This document shows positions 7,001 to 15,396 of a DNA stretch of 15,701 bases, one piece after another. Both the position numbers and the translations under genes were made by a program. The stretch lies in the NCBI GenBank assembly GCA_900541965.1, contig UQLN01000079.1:1-15701 (forward strand). Reading direction: 5' to 3'. Source of the stretch: an uncultured Parabacteroides sp. (GTDB taxonomy: Bacteria; Bacteroidota; Bacteroidia; Bacteroidales; Tannerellaceae). How positions within the stretch are numbered: the first letter of the stretch is position 1; each line of letters opens with the position of its first letter. A model generated the notes under the pieces. That model searched no databases and had not been told where the DNA came from. It saw only the letters and a list, made by a program, of their open reading frames with translations.

Positions 7001-9190
7001 ATGTCAATCTCACGCTTCAACGCAGTGGAGAAAGCATCCAACCGAAAGGCTGTGGAAGCCATTACTCCAAAACAAAAAGTCTCTGAATATTATGGTGAAA
7101 ATGTCTTCAACCGGAAGGCAATGCAAAAGTATCTCTCCAAAGAAACCTACAAAGCTCTGACTCATGCAATCGACAACGGCACCCCTATTGACCGGGAAAT
7201 TGCCAACCATGTAGCGGCAGGGATGCGTATGTGGGCTTTGGAAAAGGGAGTTACCCACTACACACACTGGTTCCAACCATTGACCGACGGCACAGCCGAA
7301 AAACATGATGCTTTCGTAGAACACGACGGCAACGGTGGCATGATAGAAGAATTCAGTGGTAAATTGCTTGCCCAGCAGGAGCCGGATGCATCCAGTTTCC
7401 CTAACGGAGGATTACGTAATACGTTTGAAGCCCGTGGATATTCAGCCTGGGACCCCTCCTCTCCCGCTTTTATCGTGGACGATACATTATGTATCCCTAC
7501 CGTATTTATCGCCTATACCGGTGAAGCACTCGACTATAAAACTCCATTAATCCGTTCTATCGAAGCATTGAACAAAGCAGCCAAAGAGGTTTGCAACTAC
7601 TTCAATGAAGATGTGAACAAGATTATCACCTATTTAGGATGGGAACAGGAATATTTCCTTGTCGACGAAGACTTATATTCGGCACGTCCGGACTTGTCGC
7701 TGACAGAACGTACTTTACTGGGACACGAAAGTGCCAAGAACCAGCAGCTGGACGACCACTATTTCGGTGCCATTCCTTCACGTGTACAGGAATTCATGAA
7801 AGACTTGGAAGTCGAATGCTATAAATTGGGTATTCCGGTTAAGACCCGCCACAACGAGGTTGCCCCGAACCAGTTCGAGCTGGCTCCTATTTATGAGGAA
7901 TGTAACCTTGCCAACGACCATAACCAGTTATTGATGTCGGTAATGAAACGTGTTTCACGCCGCCATAACTTCCGTGTCCTGCTTCACGAAAAGCCCTTTA
8001 TGGGAGTGAACGGTTCCGGTAAACATTGCAACTGGTCCATGGGGACAGACACGGGTATCAACTTGTTTTCGCCGGGTAAGGACAGGGAGGACAACCTGCG
8101 TTTTATTACTTTCGTTGTCAACTCCTTAATGGCAGTATATAAATTCAACCCGCTTTTGAAAGCAAGCATCGCTTCTGCCACAAACGCACACCGTCTGGGA
8201 GCCAACGAAGCACCGCCTGCTATTATCTCTTCATTCCTGGGAACTCAGATTTCAGAAATCCTGGATAAGTTCGAAAACTGCTCCATTGAAGATGCAATCG
8301 AAGTGGATGATAAAAAACGCTTGTATTTAGGATTCGGACAGATTCCGGAATTACTTCTCGATAATACCGACCGCAACCGTACATCGCCTTTCGCCTTTAC
8401 CGGAAACCGTTTTGAGTTCCGCGCATTAGGTTCGTCGGCAAACTGCGGTTCCGCCATGCTGGCACTGAACTCAGCCGTAGCATATCAGTTATGCCAGTTT
8501 AAAAAAGATGTGGAAGCATTACGTGCTGCTGGCAAGAGCAAGGAAGCTGCTATCTTTGAAGTGTTGAAGGCTTATATCAAGGAATCCAAACCGATTCGTT
8601 TCGACGGCAACGGTTATTGTGACGAATGGAAAGAAGAAGCAGCACGCCGCGGCCTGGATTGTGAGAACAGTGTTCCTTTGCAATATGATGCTTACCTGAA
8701 ACCGGAAGTCATTCAGATGTTCAAGGAAACAGGCGTCCTGAGTGAAAAGGAACTGGAAGCACGCAACGAGGTAAAATGGGAAATCTATATTAAAAAGGTA
8801 CAGATTGAAGCACGCGTTCTGGGTGACCTCTCAATGAACCATATCATCCCGGTAGTATTACATTACCAATCTCTATTGCTAAGCAATATTACTAAACTGA
8901 AAGAGACATTCGACCAGGAAGAATATGAAGAATTGGCCGCCGAACCACGCCGTTTGGTACGGAAAATATCCCAACATGTAGGTGCTGTGACAAAGATGAC
9001 TGACGAAATGATTGAAGCCCGCAAGAAAGCAAATCGTATCGCAGACTTACGCAGCAAGGCAATAGCCTACCATGACACTGTCGCTCCTTACCTGGATGAA
9101 ATCCGCGACCATATTGATGAACTGGAACTCATGGTCGACAACCAGATGTGGCCTCTGCCTAAATACAGAGAGCTGTTGTTTATCCGCTGA
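7001..9190 (+). CDS. glnN: Glutamine synthetase type III
   Basis: This enzyme joins ammonia to glutamate at the cost of ATP and is central to nitrogen assimilation. Its 729 residues equal the length of the known Bacteroides fragilis GSIII and are far longer than GSI or GSII. Recognisable parts are 'THYTHWFQPLTDGTAEKHD' (85-103) near the N-terminus, which is specific to GSIII, and 'GWEQEYFLVD' (213-222) with catalytic glutamates. Next comes 'KTRHNEVAPNQFELAPIYEECNLANDHNQLLM' (281-312), then 'GVNGSGKHCNWSMGTDTG' (335-352). 'NRTSPFAFTGNRFEFRALGSSAN' carries the ATP and glutamate-binding arginines. The long C-terminal helical region after about residue 600 is typical of the class. All motifs are intact. 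No GlnB or ammonium transporter gene lies beside it. Tandem stops TGA TAA precede a strong terminator. Confidence 0.97.
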   Translation: MSISRFNAVEKASNRKAVEAITPKQKVSEYYGENVFNRKAMQKYLSKETYKALTHAIDNGTPIDREIANHVAAGMRMWALEKGVTHYTHWFQPLTDGTAEKHDAFVEHDGNGGMIEEFSGKLLAQQEPDASSFPNGGLRNTFEARGYSAWDPSSPAFIVDDTLCIPTVFIAYTGEALDYKTPLIRSIEALNKAAKEVCNYFNEDVNKIITYLGWEQEYFLVDEDLYSARPDLSLTERTLLGHESAKNQQLDDHYFGAIPSRVQEFMKDLEVECYKLGIPVKTRHNEVAPNQFELAPIYEECNLANDHNQLLMSVMKRVSRRHNFRVLLHEKPFMGVNGSGKHCNWSMGTDTGINLFSPGKDREDNLRFITFVVNSLMAVYKFNPLLKASIASATNAHRLGANEAPPAIISSFLGTQISEILDKFENCSIEDAIEVDDKKRLYLGFGQIPELLLDNTDRNRTSPFAFTGNRFEFRALGSSANCGSAMLALNSAVAYQLCQFKKDVEALRAAGKSKEAAIFEVLKAYIKESKPIRFDGNGYCDEWKEEAARRGLDCENSVPLQYDAYLKPEVIQMFKETGVLSEKELEARNEVKWEIYIKKVQIEARVLGDLSMNHIIPVVLHYQSLLLSNITKLKETFDQEEYEELAAEPRRLVRKISQHVGAVTKMTDEMIEARKKANRIADLRSKAIAYHDTVAPYLDEIRDHIDELELMVDNQMWPLPKYRELLFIR

Positions 9191-9210
9191 TAACGATATA
9201 TCCGTATATA

Positions 9211-9252
9211 AAAATACCACTCAGGAAAATAAATCCGAGTGGTATTTTTTTT
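9211..9252. terminator. Bidirectional terminator between glnN and the export operon
   Basis: AAAATACCACTC (9211-9222) pairs perfectly with GAGTGGTATTTT (9237-9248), and the stem can extend inward with GGA/TCC. On the + strand eight T end the hairpin (to 9252). On the - strand the arm ends in TATTTTT followed by A/T-rich sequence. It serves glnN from the left and the TolC-type gene, which ends at 9271, from the right. Confidence 0.88.
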
Positions 9253-9270
9253 GGCAAATTATGAAAATCA

Positions 9271-10629
9271 TTAAAGAGTAATCGGTGTTCCGTTATAAAA
9301 GTCCAGAATCTTGGCACGGAAAATAAAATTAAACTTAGCCTGTGCCTGTTCCGCCAGGCTCTGTGCATATTTTGTTTTTGCTTCGCCATATTCAAATACG
9401 GTACTCTTACCTGCCGAATAGCGTTCTTCCGCATACGAAAATGCCTCTTTGCTTGCTATTACGGACTTGTCCGAAGAAATATACTTTTCCTGTGCCGCCG
9501 TTGCATTATAATAAGCCTGCTGGATTTCCTTATACAAGACTTTCTTTGTATTCTCCATCATCAATTCCTGATTCTGGATATTAATGCGTGCCGAACGGAC
9601 ACTGTTACGTACCTGAAAACGGTTGAACAGCGGAATACTCAAACTGAACCCGACTGTCTTTCTGCCGTTTGTTTTCAGCTGGTCGCTAAAAGGTGTGTTT
9701 GTATACTCTCCATTCCCCGAATAGTGGTAGTAACCGTTACTATAGCTGGCACCAAAATATAATTTAGGATAATAGCCGGCTTGGGCTACTTTCAACATTT
9801 TCTTCTGGCTTTCCAGTAAATATTGCTGTTCCTTAATCTGCGGTTTGAAAGTCAGTGCATGGTCATATACATTTTCCGGAGGAATAATGCTGCTCATATA
9901 ACGCCCTACGGCATCGTCCGTATCCGGGACTACCACATCAAAGTTTTCGCCCATGCGTTCCAATTCCAGGCTCTGAGTCAAATCCAGGATAGCAAGGTTC
10001 ACATTATTACGGGATTCCGTCAACGTAACTTCATCCTTTGCCAACTGCGCCTTCATATCATATAATTGGGAAAGAGGAACTTTGCCGGCATTCACCAAAG
10101 CTTCGGTTTTCGCCACTTGCTCACTACTCAATGCGACCTGCAATTCCGCTATTTTCAATACCTCCTTATTATACAGCACCTGCAAATAATAAGAAGCCAC
10201 ATTGATAGCCAAATCTTCTTTCGCCTTATTCAACGTTTCTGTTGCAGCCTTCAAGTCGAGGCGGCGTGCAGCAATGTCATTCGGAATCTTAAGGCCATCG
10301 AATATAGGCATGTTCAATTGGATCGACGCACTGGTATTGGCAGAGTTCTGGTCTACAATCACTCCCGACTTGGAAGGAGACCTGCCAAAGTCGAAATTTT
10401 GTCCGACAGTTGCATTCAAATCAGGCAGCCAACTGAATTTGCTGGTATGCAAATCCACTTTACGGCTTTCCTGTGCCTGTTCCTTTTGCTTCAAATCGAT
10501 ATTGTGTTCGATAGCATAACGGATACATTCTTCCAGCGACCACTGTTCCGGTGTCGTTTGGGCTGTTACATTCACCCCTATAGAAAGAAGGTACAAGGCG
10601 GATATAGATAGGAATAAATTCTTTTTCAT
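9271..10629 (-). CDS. TolC-family outer-membrane efflux protein
   Basis: This 452-residue protein is the outer-membrane channel of the export system encoded upstream. It has a signal peptide (1-23, ending VTA before QTTPEQW). The two OEP repeats are rich in Ala, Asn and Gln heptads. The first begins 'WSLEECIRYAIEHNIDLK' (30-47), the classic TolC-family opening. It also has 'SWLPDLNATVGQNFDFGRS' and, in the second half, 'GYYPKLYFGASYSNG' and 'SLSIPLFNRFQVRNSVRSARI'. Length is normal. It is the last gene of the operon, 15 bases after the fusion-protein gene, and ends before the shared terminator. Confidence 0.94.
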   Translation of the reverse strand: MKKNLFLSISALYLLSIGVNVTAQTTPEQWSLEECIRYAIEHNIDLKQKEQAQESRKVDLHTSKFSWLPDLNATVGQNFDFGRSPSKSGVIVDQNSANTSASIQLNMPIFDGLKIPNDIAARRLDLKAATETLNKAKEDLAINVASYYLQVLYNKEVLKIAELQVALSSEQVAKTEALVNAGKVPLSQLYDMKAQLAKDEVTLTESRNNVNLAILDLTQSLELERMGENFDVVVPDTDDAVGRYMSSIIPPENVYDHALTFKPQIKEQQYLLESQKKMLKVAQAGYYPKLYFGASYSNGYYHYSGNGEYTNTPFSDQLKTNGRKTVGFSLSIPLFNRFQVRNSVRSARINIQNQELMMENTKKVLYKEIQQAYYNATAAQEKYISSDKSVIASKEAFSYAEERYSAGKSTVFEYGEAKTKYAQSLAEQAQAKFNFIFRAKILDFYNGTPITL

Positions 10630-10644
10630 ACCACTTGTTTTAAA

Positions 10645-11751
10645 TTATTTCTTTGACGGGTCGATTGCAGCTCCCCGGATTTTATCATTTTCTGTCAGCC
10701 CTTCCTTGATTTCAATCTTGATGCCGTCAGAAAGGCCGATCTTCACCGGATGGCGTTCAAACTTCTGTTCCGGAGTTTCCTGTTTTACTATCTGGACAAA
10801 AGTAGAGTCGCCACTGAATTCAACAGTGCTTTCCGGAACTGTCAGCACATTCTCTGCACGTTTCAGCACAATTTCAGCATTGGCACTATAACCGGCACGG
10901 ATATAAGCGTCTGACGGAATCGTTGCCGCCGCTTTTATCTCGAACATTACGGCACCGTTTTCTTCCACCCCCTTCGGAGCTACATATTCCAGAACGGCAT
11001 CAAACACACGACTATCCAAAGCCCCGACAGTCAGTTTGATAGGCATACCTTCGTGGATACGTCCGACTTCCGTTTCATCCACTTTCCCTTTAAATATCAT
11101 ATCGTTCATGTCGGCTACGGAAGCAATGGTTGTCCCATCGTTAAATGTATTCGACTGGATTACGGAGTTACCCACTTTGATAGGCACATCCAATATCATA
11201 CCGGTAATCGTGGAACGTACCTGTGTCGTACTGGTTGATGCCGCACTTTTGGATATACCGTCACGGATAATATCGAGTGCATCCTGGGCATTGTCCACTT
11301 CCTCTTCCGCTTTCTTATAATTGGCAAGAGAAGCTTGATAATCCTCTTTCGCAATCACACCCTGTTCGAACAATTGCTTATCGCGCTTATATGTTTCATT
11401 GATTTGCTCCATATTGATTTTGGCAACCCGGACACGTGATTCCGCACTGTTCAACTGCACCATTTCCGGTATTACTTTAATCTTGGCAATGATTTCACCG
11501 GATTTCACCATCTGTCCGGCTTCTTTCAATACTTCCGAGATAATTCCGGACATCTGAGGTTTGATCAATACCTCATCGCGCGGTTCCACCTTACCGGTTG
11601 CCACTGTTTTCGTCTCCAGTGTATCCCTTGCAGGCTGGACGATTTCATAAGTAGTGATTACCGGCTGTGATTTCTTCCATAAGAAGTAGAATGTACCAAT
11701 TACTGCTAATCCGACCAGTACAAGAATTACGATTCTGACAATCTTTTTCAT
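10645..11751 (-). CDS. Membrane-fusion (MacA/HlyD-type) periplasmic adaptor
   Basis: This 368-residue adaptor links the inner-membrane ABC transporter to the TolC-type channel. One N-terminal membrane anchor (5-24) is present and there is no lipobox. Two lipoyl-like half motifs, at about 58-91 ('EVLIKPQMSGIISEVLKEAGQMVKSGEIIAKI') and 178-215, flank a coiled-coil hairpin (about 98-170). A beta-barrel domain follows at about 216-300. The membrane-proximal end has 'NVLTVPESTV' and ends near 'IKEGLTENDKIRG'. This is the usual order of MacA-like proteins. It lies 31 bases after the second permease gene. Confidence 0.93.
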   Translation of the reverse strand: MKKIVRIVILVLVGLAVIGTFYFLWKKSQPVITTYEIVQPARDTLETKTVATGKVEPRDEVLIKPQMSGIISEVLKEAGQMVKSGEIIAKIKVIPEMVQLNSAESRVRVAKINMEQINETYKRDKQLFEQGVIAKEDYQASLANYKKAEEEVDNAQDALDIIRDGISKSAASTSTTQVRSTITGMILDVPIKVGNSVIQSNTFNDGTTIASVADMNDMIFKGKVDETEVGRIHEGMPIKLTVGALDSRVFDAVLEYVAPKGVEENGAVMFEIKAAATIPSDAYIRAGYSANAEIVLKRAENVLTVPESTVEFSGDSTFVQIVKQETPEQKFERHPVKIGLSDGIKIEIKEGLTENDKIRGAAIDPSKK

Positions 11752-11782
11752 CTGATTTCTTATTTATTGTTTTATTATTATT

Positions 11783-13039
11783 CTATTCTTCGCGAATGGC
11801 ATCAATCGCCTTTATCTGCATAGCACGCCAAGCAGGGATCAAACCTGCCAGCAATCCGCTGATAAGCAGGATAACCGTAGCCGCTACCGCTGTATTAATA
11901 TTAATCTCCGGGTTGGAGAAGAACGTGTCACTGTCCCCGGCTGATTCCAGTACACGGTTGACTATATCCAACATAAATACCCCCACCGAGAGTCCCAGCA
12001 ATCCTGCCAAAGCCGTTAGCAACAGGCTTTCGCTCATTACCTGGGATATAATATTCGCGGGTTTCGCACCCAAGGCACGTCTTACGCCGATTTCCTTCGT
12101 CCGCTCCTTTACCGTCACCATCATAATATTACTCACCCCGATGATACCTGCCAGCAAAGTACCCATACCAACCAGCCATACCAGGATATCTATACCCGTA
12201 AACAACATATTAAATGTTTCCGCCTGCTTGGCAATACTGAAAGAACCGACCGCCTGCGGGTCTGTCGGCGAAATCTCATTCTGGGATTTCAGGATGGTTT
12301 TCACATCTTCCGTTATCTTATCACAGGAATACCCGTCTTCCCCGGTAATACAGAGGAACCAGAACTTATCCCCATTATTAGTTGTCTGCTGCAAAGTGGT
12401 GAACGGAAGCATCACACTCTCTTCCGTCCTGCCTCCGATACTGGCACGCGGTTTTGCCTTTATCACCCCGATTACCTGATAATAAATACCATTTACACGG
12501 ACATACTGTCCGGTCGGGTCCTCACCGGGGTTGAATAATACTTCATATACACGGGTACCGATCAAACAAACCTTACGCTTTTCTTTCATATCTATTTCGT
12601 TGAACAAACGCCCGTAATAAATATGCTGTGTTTCAATATTAAAATAATCCGGATAAACACCACGTACATTATAGCTTCCAGCTTTCTGCCCTCTGACAAT
12701 ATTATTAGCCCCCTGTTCACCCCAATGCATCGGAGAAATATATTTTATGCCTTGTACTTTCTCTTTTATAGTCTCTATGTCGCGGTTACGCATACTCCAG
12801 TTACGTCCTTTTTTGTACCCCTTATAAGGCTCTCCGGTCCGTTCGGTATAAAAGAAACAGGAGTTGGTAGCAAACCCGTTTACATTCTTGAAGATGCCGT
12901 TCTGCATTCCTTTTCCGGAGCCCAGCAACAATACCAGCATAAAGATTCCCCAGAATACACCGAAACAAGTCAGCACACTCCTCATTTTGTTCCGGGTAAT
13001 AGTAACCCATATCTCCTGCCAACGGTCAATATCAAACAT
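11783..13039 (-). CDS. MacB/FtsX-type ABC transporter permease (second)
   Basis: This 418-residue inner-membrane protein has the MacB layout. One N-terminal membrane helix (about 20-42, 'SVLTCFGVFWGIFMLVLLLG') is followed by a large periplasmic MacB_PCD domain (about 43-278). Three C-terminal helices (about 280-306, 332-360 and 382-403) form the FtsX domain. The cytoplasmic loop 'KERTKEIGVRRALGAKP' and the end 'AWRAMQIKAIDAIREE' are hallmarks of the family. It is clearly related to the permease encoded before it but diverged, especially in the periplasmic domain. The two may form a heterodimer with the ATPase. It lies 28 bases after that gene. Confidence 0.93.
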   Translation of the reverse strand: MFDIDRWQEIWVTITRNKMRSVLTCFGVFWGIFMLVLLLGSGKGMQNGIFKNVNGFATNSCFFYTERTGEPYKGYKKGRNWSMRNRDIETIKEKVQGIKYISPMHWGEQGANNIVRGQKAGSYNVRGVYPDYFNIETQHIYYGRLFNEIDMKEKRKVCLIGTRVYEVLFNPGEDPTGQYVRVNGIYYQVIGVIKAKPRASIGGRTEESVMLPFTTLQQTTNNGDKFWFLCITGEDGYSCDKITEDVKTILKSQNEISPTDPQAVGSFSIAKQAETFNMLFTGIDILVWLVGMGTLLAGIIGVSNIMMVTVKERTKEIGVRRALGAKPANIISQVMSESLLLTALAGLLGLSVGVFMLDIVNRVLESAGDSDTFFSNPEININTAVAATVILLISGLLAGLIPAWRAMQIKAIDAIREE

Positions 13040-13067
13040 ACTATCTGAATCTTATTTGTTAGTTAAC

Positions 13068-14333
13068 TTATTCATCTCTCATCGCTTCGATTGCAGTAAT
13101 CTTCACGGCTTTACGGGCAGGGAAATATCCCGCCAGCACACCTGCCAGCACCAACAATCCGGTAGCTGCCAATGCAATGCCCAAGCTTACTGTCGGGTCA
13201 CGGAATACGGTCATATCATCACCCGAAGCGGCATTCCCCATATTCATCATTTGCATGGCATAGTTAATGCCTTCCGTCACACCAATTCCCAATACCATAC
13301 CGATATAACCGAAAATAGCCGTTATCATTATGGATTCAATGATAATCAGTTTCAAGATAGAAAAAGGCGTAGCCCCGATTGCTTTACGTATTCCGAACTC
13401 TTTTGTACGTTCACGGACTGTTATCAACATAATATTGCTGACCCCTACAATACCGGCAGTCAAGGTACCGATACCGATAATCCACAGGAACAGCGTAATT
13501 CCGTTCATCATTCCATTCAGCATAAGGAAGTCCGCTGCTGTATTCCACATATAAAGAGCACCTTTATCCGAAGGGTCGAAACGATGCCGTTTGCCCATCA
13601 GTTCACGGAAACGGGTTTCAAAAGCCTCGTTCGCTTCTTTTGTTTTCAAACCTTTGATTGTAAACGAGATTTGCCCCAATCCATAGCTGGAGTTATAAAG
13701 AGTCTGGCCGGTAGAGAACGGTATATAAGCCGGAGAATCATTGCTATTCCCTTCATCTTTATACACGCCGACCACCTGATAGACAATATTCCCCGAATTT
13801 ATATATTTTCCGAGCGGATCTGCCGAATGGAATAATACCTCCTTCATACGTGGGCTGATAACGATTACTTTCCGTCTCTCTTTCAAATCGACTTCATTTA
13901 TAAAGCGTCCGTTGCCTTCCAGCATCTGGATGTTATCGATGATAGCATGTGCAGGAAATACTCCACGCAAAGAATAATTACCATATTCCTCACCTACCGA
14001 CAAAGTATCGGAATGATAGACAACCGCACTCACCTTATCCACTTCCGGAAGCGCTTGTTTAATCGCATCCAAATCCTCATCCTTGAATTTAATGCTGCGG
14101 TTCGTTTGCATGCCCTTGTAAGGTGTCGTGGTATACCCTGGCCATACGGAAACTTTATTTGCGGACATATTCCTGAAGTTATGCAAGATACCATTCCTCA
14201 GGCCGTTGCCTGCACCCAGCAGGACAATCAGCATAAAGATACCCCATGCCACGGAAAAGCCGGTCAGGAATGTACGGAGCTTGTTCTTCTGCACCGTACT
14301 CCATATTTCACGGAAGTTGTCAAAGTCAAACAT
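13068..14333 (-). CDS. MacB/FtsX-type ABC transporter permease (first)
   Basis: This 421-residue permease has an N-terminal helix (about 21-41), a periplasmic MacB_PCD domain (about 42-277) and three C-terminal helices (about 278-303, 328-352 and 383-405). Family marks are 'VRERTKEFGIRKAIGATP' (306-323) and the end 'ARKAVKITAIEAMRDE'. MacB proteins of enterobacteria fuse ATPase and permease; here the ATPase is separate, as is usual in Bacteroidetes. The start overlaps the end of the ATPase gene by 8 bases, so the two are probably translationally coupled. The substrate is unknown; candidates are peptides, lipids, lipoproteins or antimicrobials. Confidence 0.93.
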   Translation of the reverse strand: MFDFDNFREIWSTVQKNKLRTFLTGFSVAWGIFMLIVLLGAGNGLRNGILHNFRNMSANKVSVWPGYTTTPYKGMQTNRSIKFKDEDLDAIKQALPEVDKVSAVVYHSDTLSVGEEYGNYSLRGVFPAHAIIDNIQMLEGNGRFINEVDLKERRKVIVISPRMKEVLFHSADPLGKYINSGNIVYQVVGVYKDEGNSNDSPAYIPFSTGQTLYNSSYGLGQISFTIKGLKTKEANEAFETRFRELMGKRHRFDPSDKGALYMWNTAADFLMLNGMMNGITLFLWIIGIGTLTAGIVGVSNIMLITVRERTKEFGIRKAIGATPFSILKLIIIESIMITAIFGYIGMVLGIGVTEGINYAMQMMNMGNAASGDDMTVFRDPTVSLGIALAATGLLVLAGVLAGYFPARKAVKITAIEAMRDE

Positions 14334-15012
14334 ATCCTTTTCCTTTTTCTATCGTTTCTATCAGACCATCCTTTACACGAATAATTTTGTTTGTCGCATC
14401 AGCTACAGATTGTTCGTGGGTCACGATAATCATGGTCATACCTTCCTGGTTTACATTCCGAAGAAGTTCCATTACCTCGACAGTCGTTTTACTGTCCAAA
14501 GCTCCGGTCGGTTCGTCCGCCAGAATAACCTGCGGCTTGGCAATCAGCGCACGGGCTATAGCCACACGCTGCTTTTGCCCCCCGGACATTTCATTCGGCA
14601 TATGTTCCGCCCAATCCTTCAAACCGACCATATCCAGATATTCCATCGCCATTGCATTCCGCTTCTTACGGCTTATGCCCTGATAGTAGAGAGGCAATGC
14701 GACATTCTCGACTGCATTTTTAAAGGAGATAAGATTAAAAGACTGGAAGATAAAACCAATCATGCGGTTACGTAGTTCCGCCGCACGTGTTTCGCTCAGA
14801 TTCTGTATTAACTGTCCATTCAGCATATAGGAACCCGTATCGTAAGTATCCAATATACCCAATATATTCAGTAAGGTTGACTTTCCGGAACCGGAAGCTC
14901 CCATAATAGATACCATCTCTCCTTTTTCAATATCCAAATCTATGCCTTTCAGCACATGCAACGGAGCACCATTGAAATACGTTTTGTTAATTCCTTTTAG
15001 CTGAATCATCAT
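14326..15012 (-). CDS. ABC transporter ATPase, LolD/MacB type
   Basis: This 228-residue ATP-binding subunit powers the permeases that follow. It has Walker A 'GASGSGKST' (38-46), the Q-loop Gln90 in 'GFIFQSFNL', the signature 'MSGGQKQRVAIARAL' (142-156), Walker B 'VILADEPTGALDS' (162-174) and the switch His199 in 'IIVTHEQ'. All are intact. The 'EPTGALDS' form is typical of the MacB/LolD/FtsE group. It is the first gene of the operon; the start is ATG at 15012, and a second ATG follows at once. The leader is A-rich without a Shine-Dalgarno, as usual in this phylum. Confidence 0.95.
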   Translation of the reverse strand: MMIQLKGINKTYFNGAPLHVLKGIDLDIEKGEMVSIMGASGSGKSTLLNILGILDTYDTGSYMLNGQLIQNLSETRAAELRNRMIGFIFQSFNLISFKNAVENVALPLYYQGISRKKRNAMAMEYLDMVGLKDWAEHMPNEMSGGQKQRVAIARALIAKPQVILADEPTGALDSKTTVEVMELLRNVNQEGMTMIIVTHEQSVADATNKIIRVKDGLIETIEKGKGYV

Positions 15013-15093
15013 AATATGTTATTTCTTTATCCTGTAAGACGCACAATTATATAAAATGTTACACTAATAAGAAACATTTATTTATTGTACGGG

Positions 15094-15101
15094 CAAATAT
15101 A
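15094..15101 (-). promoter_or_regulatory. Possible -7 element of the export operon
   Basis: The - strand reads TATATTTG here, an exact TAnnTTTG. Transcription would start near 15087 and give a leader of about 75 bases. No TTTG stands at -33. Instead the palindrome at 15115-15133 covers that region. Another TATATTTG (15245-15238) lies farther upstream and is an alternative. Confidence 0.45.
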
Positions 15102-15114
15102 TCCTTTTATCAAA

Positions 15115-15133
15115 TACCTTGCATCACAAGGTA
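15115..15133. repeat. Palindrome at the export-operon promoter
   Basis: TACCTTG (15115-15121), the spacer CATCA and CAAGGTA (15127-15133) form a perfect 7-bp dyad. It spans the -33 region of the candidate operon promoter, where a regulator could block or recruit RNA polymerase. It has no T run, so it is unlikely to be a terminator. Confidence 0.4.
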
Positions 15134-15396
15134 CTGGAAAATTCACAGAATTAACTTTAATTATACACTAACTTTTAACAAAAGAACCTTTATAGACAAA
15201 AAAACAGAAGAAAACTAAAGCTATCACTTATGATTTTCAAATATAGTGATAATACAATCATAAAAGGTGTAACTTAAAATTGTTTTTAAAATTCTATATT
15301 AAGCAAATCCCATGGATGGCAGTGGACAATCATCAGCCAAAAGTAATTATAAAGAAAAGGGCCCTATTGCTTTGTTTTATAAAATTCAACAAATAA
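15134..15396. other. AT-rich intergenic stretch
   Basis: No convincing gene is seen. Two interleaved dyads occur: TATCACT/AGTGATA (15222-15228/15245-15251) and TATGATT/AATCATA (15229-15235/15256-15262). A 31-codon frame from the ATG at 15312 ends inside the left inverted repeat and is probably chance. I see no terminator on the - strand between the inverted repeat and the export operon. Confidence 0.45.

Noticed and set aside
12864..13835. Long + strand frame (323 codons) antisense to the two permease genes
   Set aside because: It lies wholly opposite two intact permeases with full family motifs, and its composition (His, Ser, Cys rich) is that of an antisense shadow.
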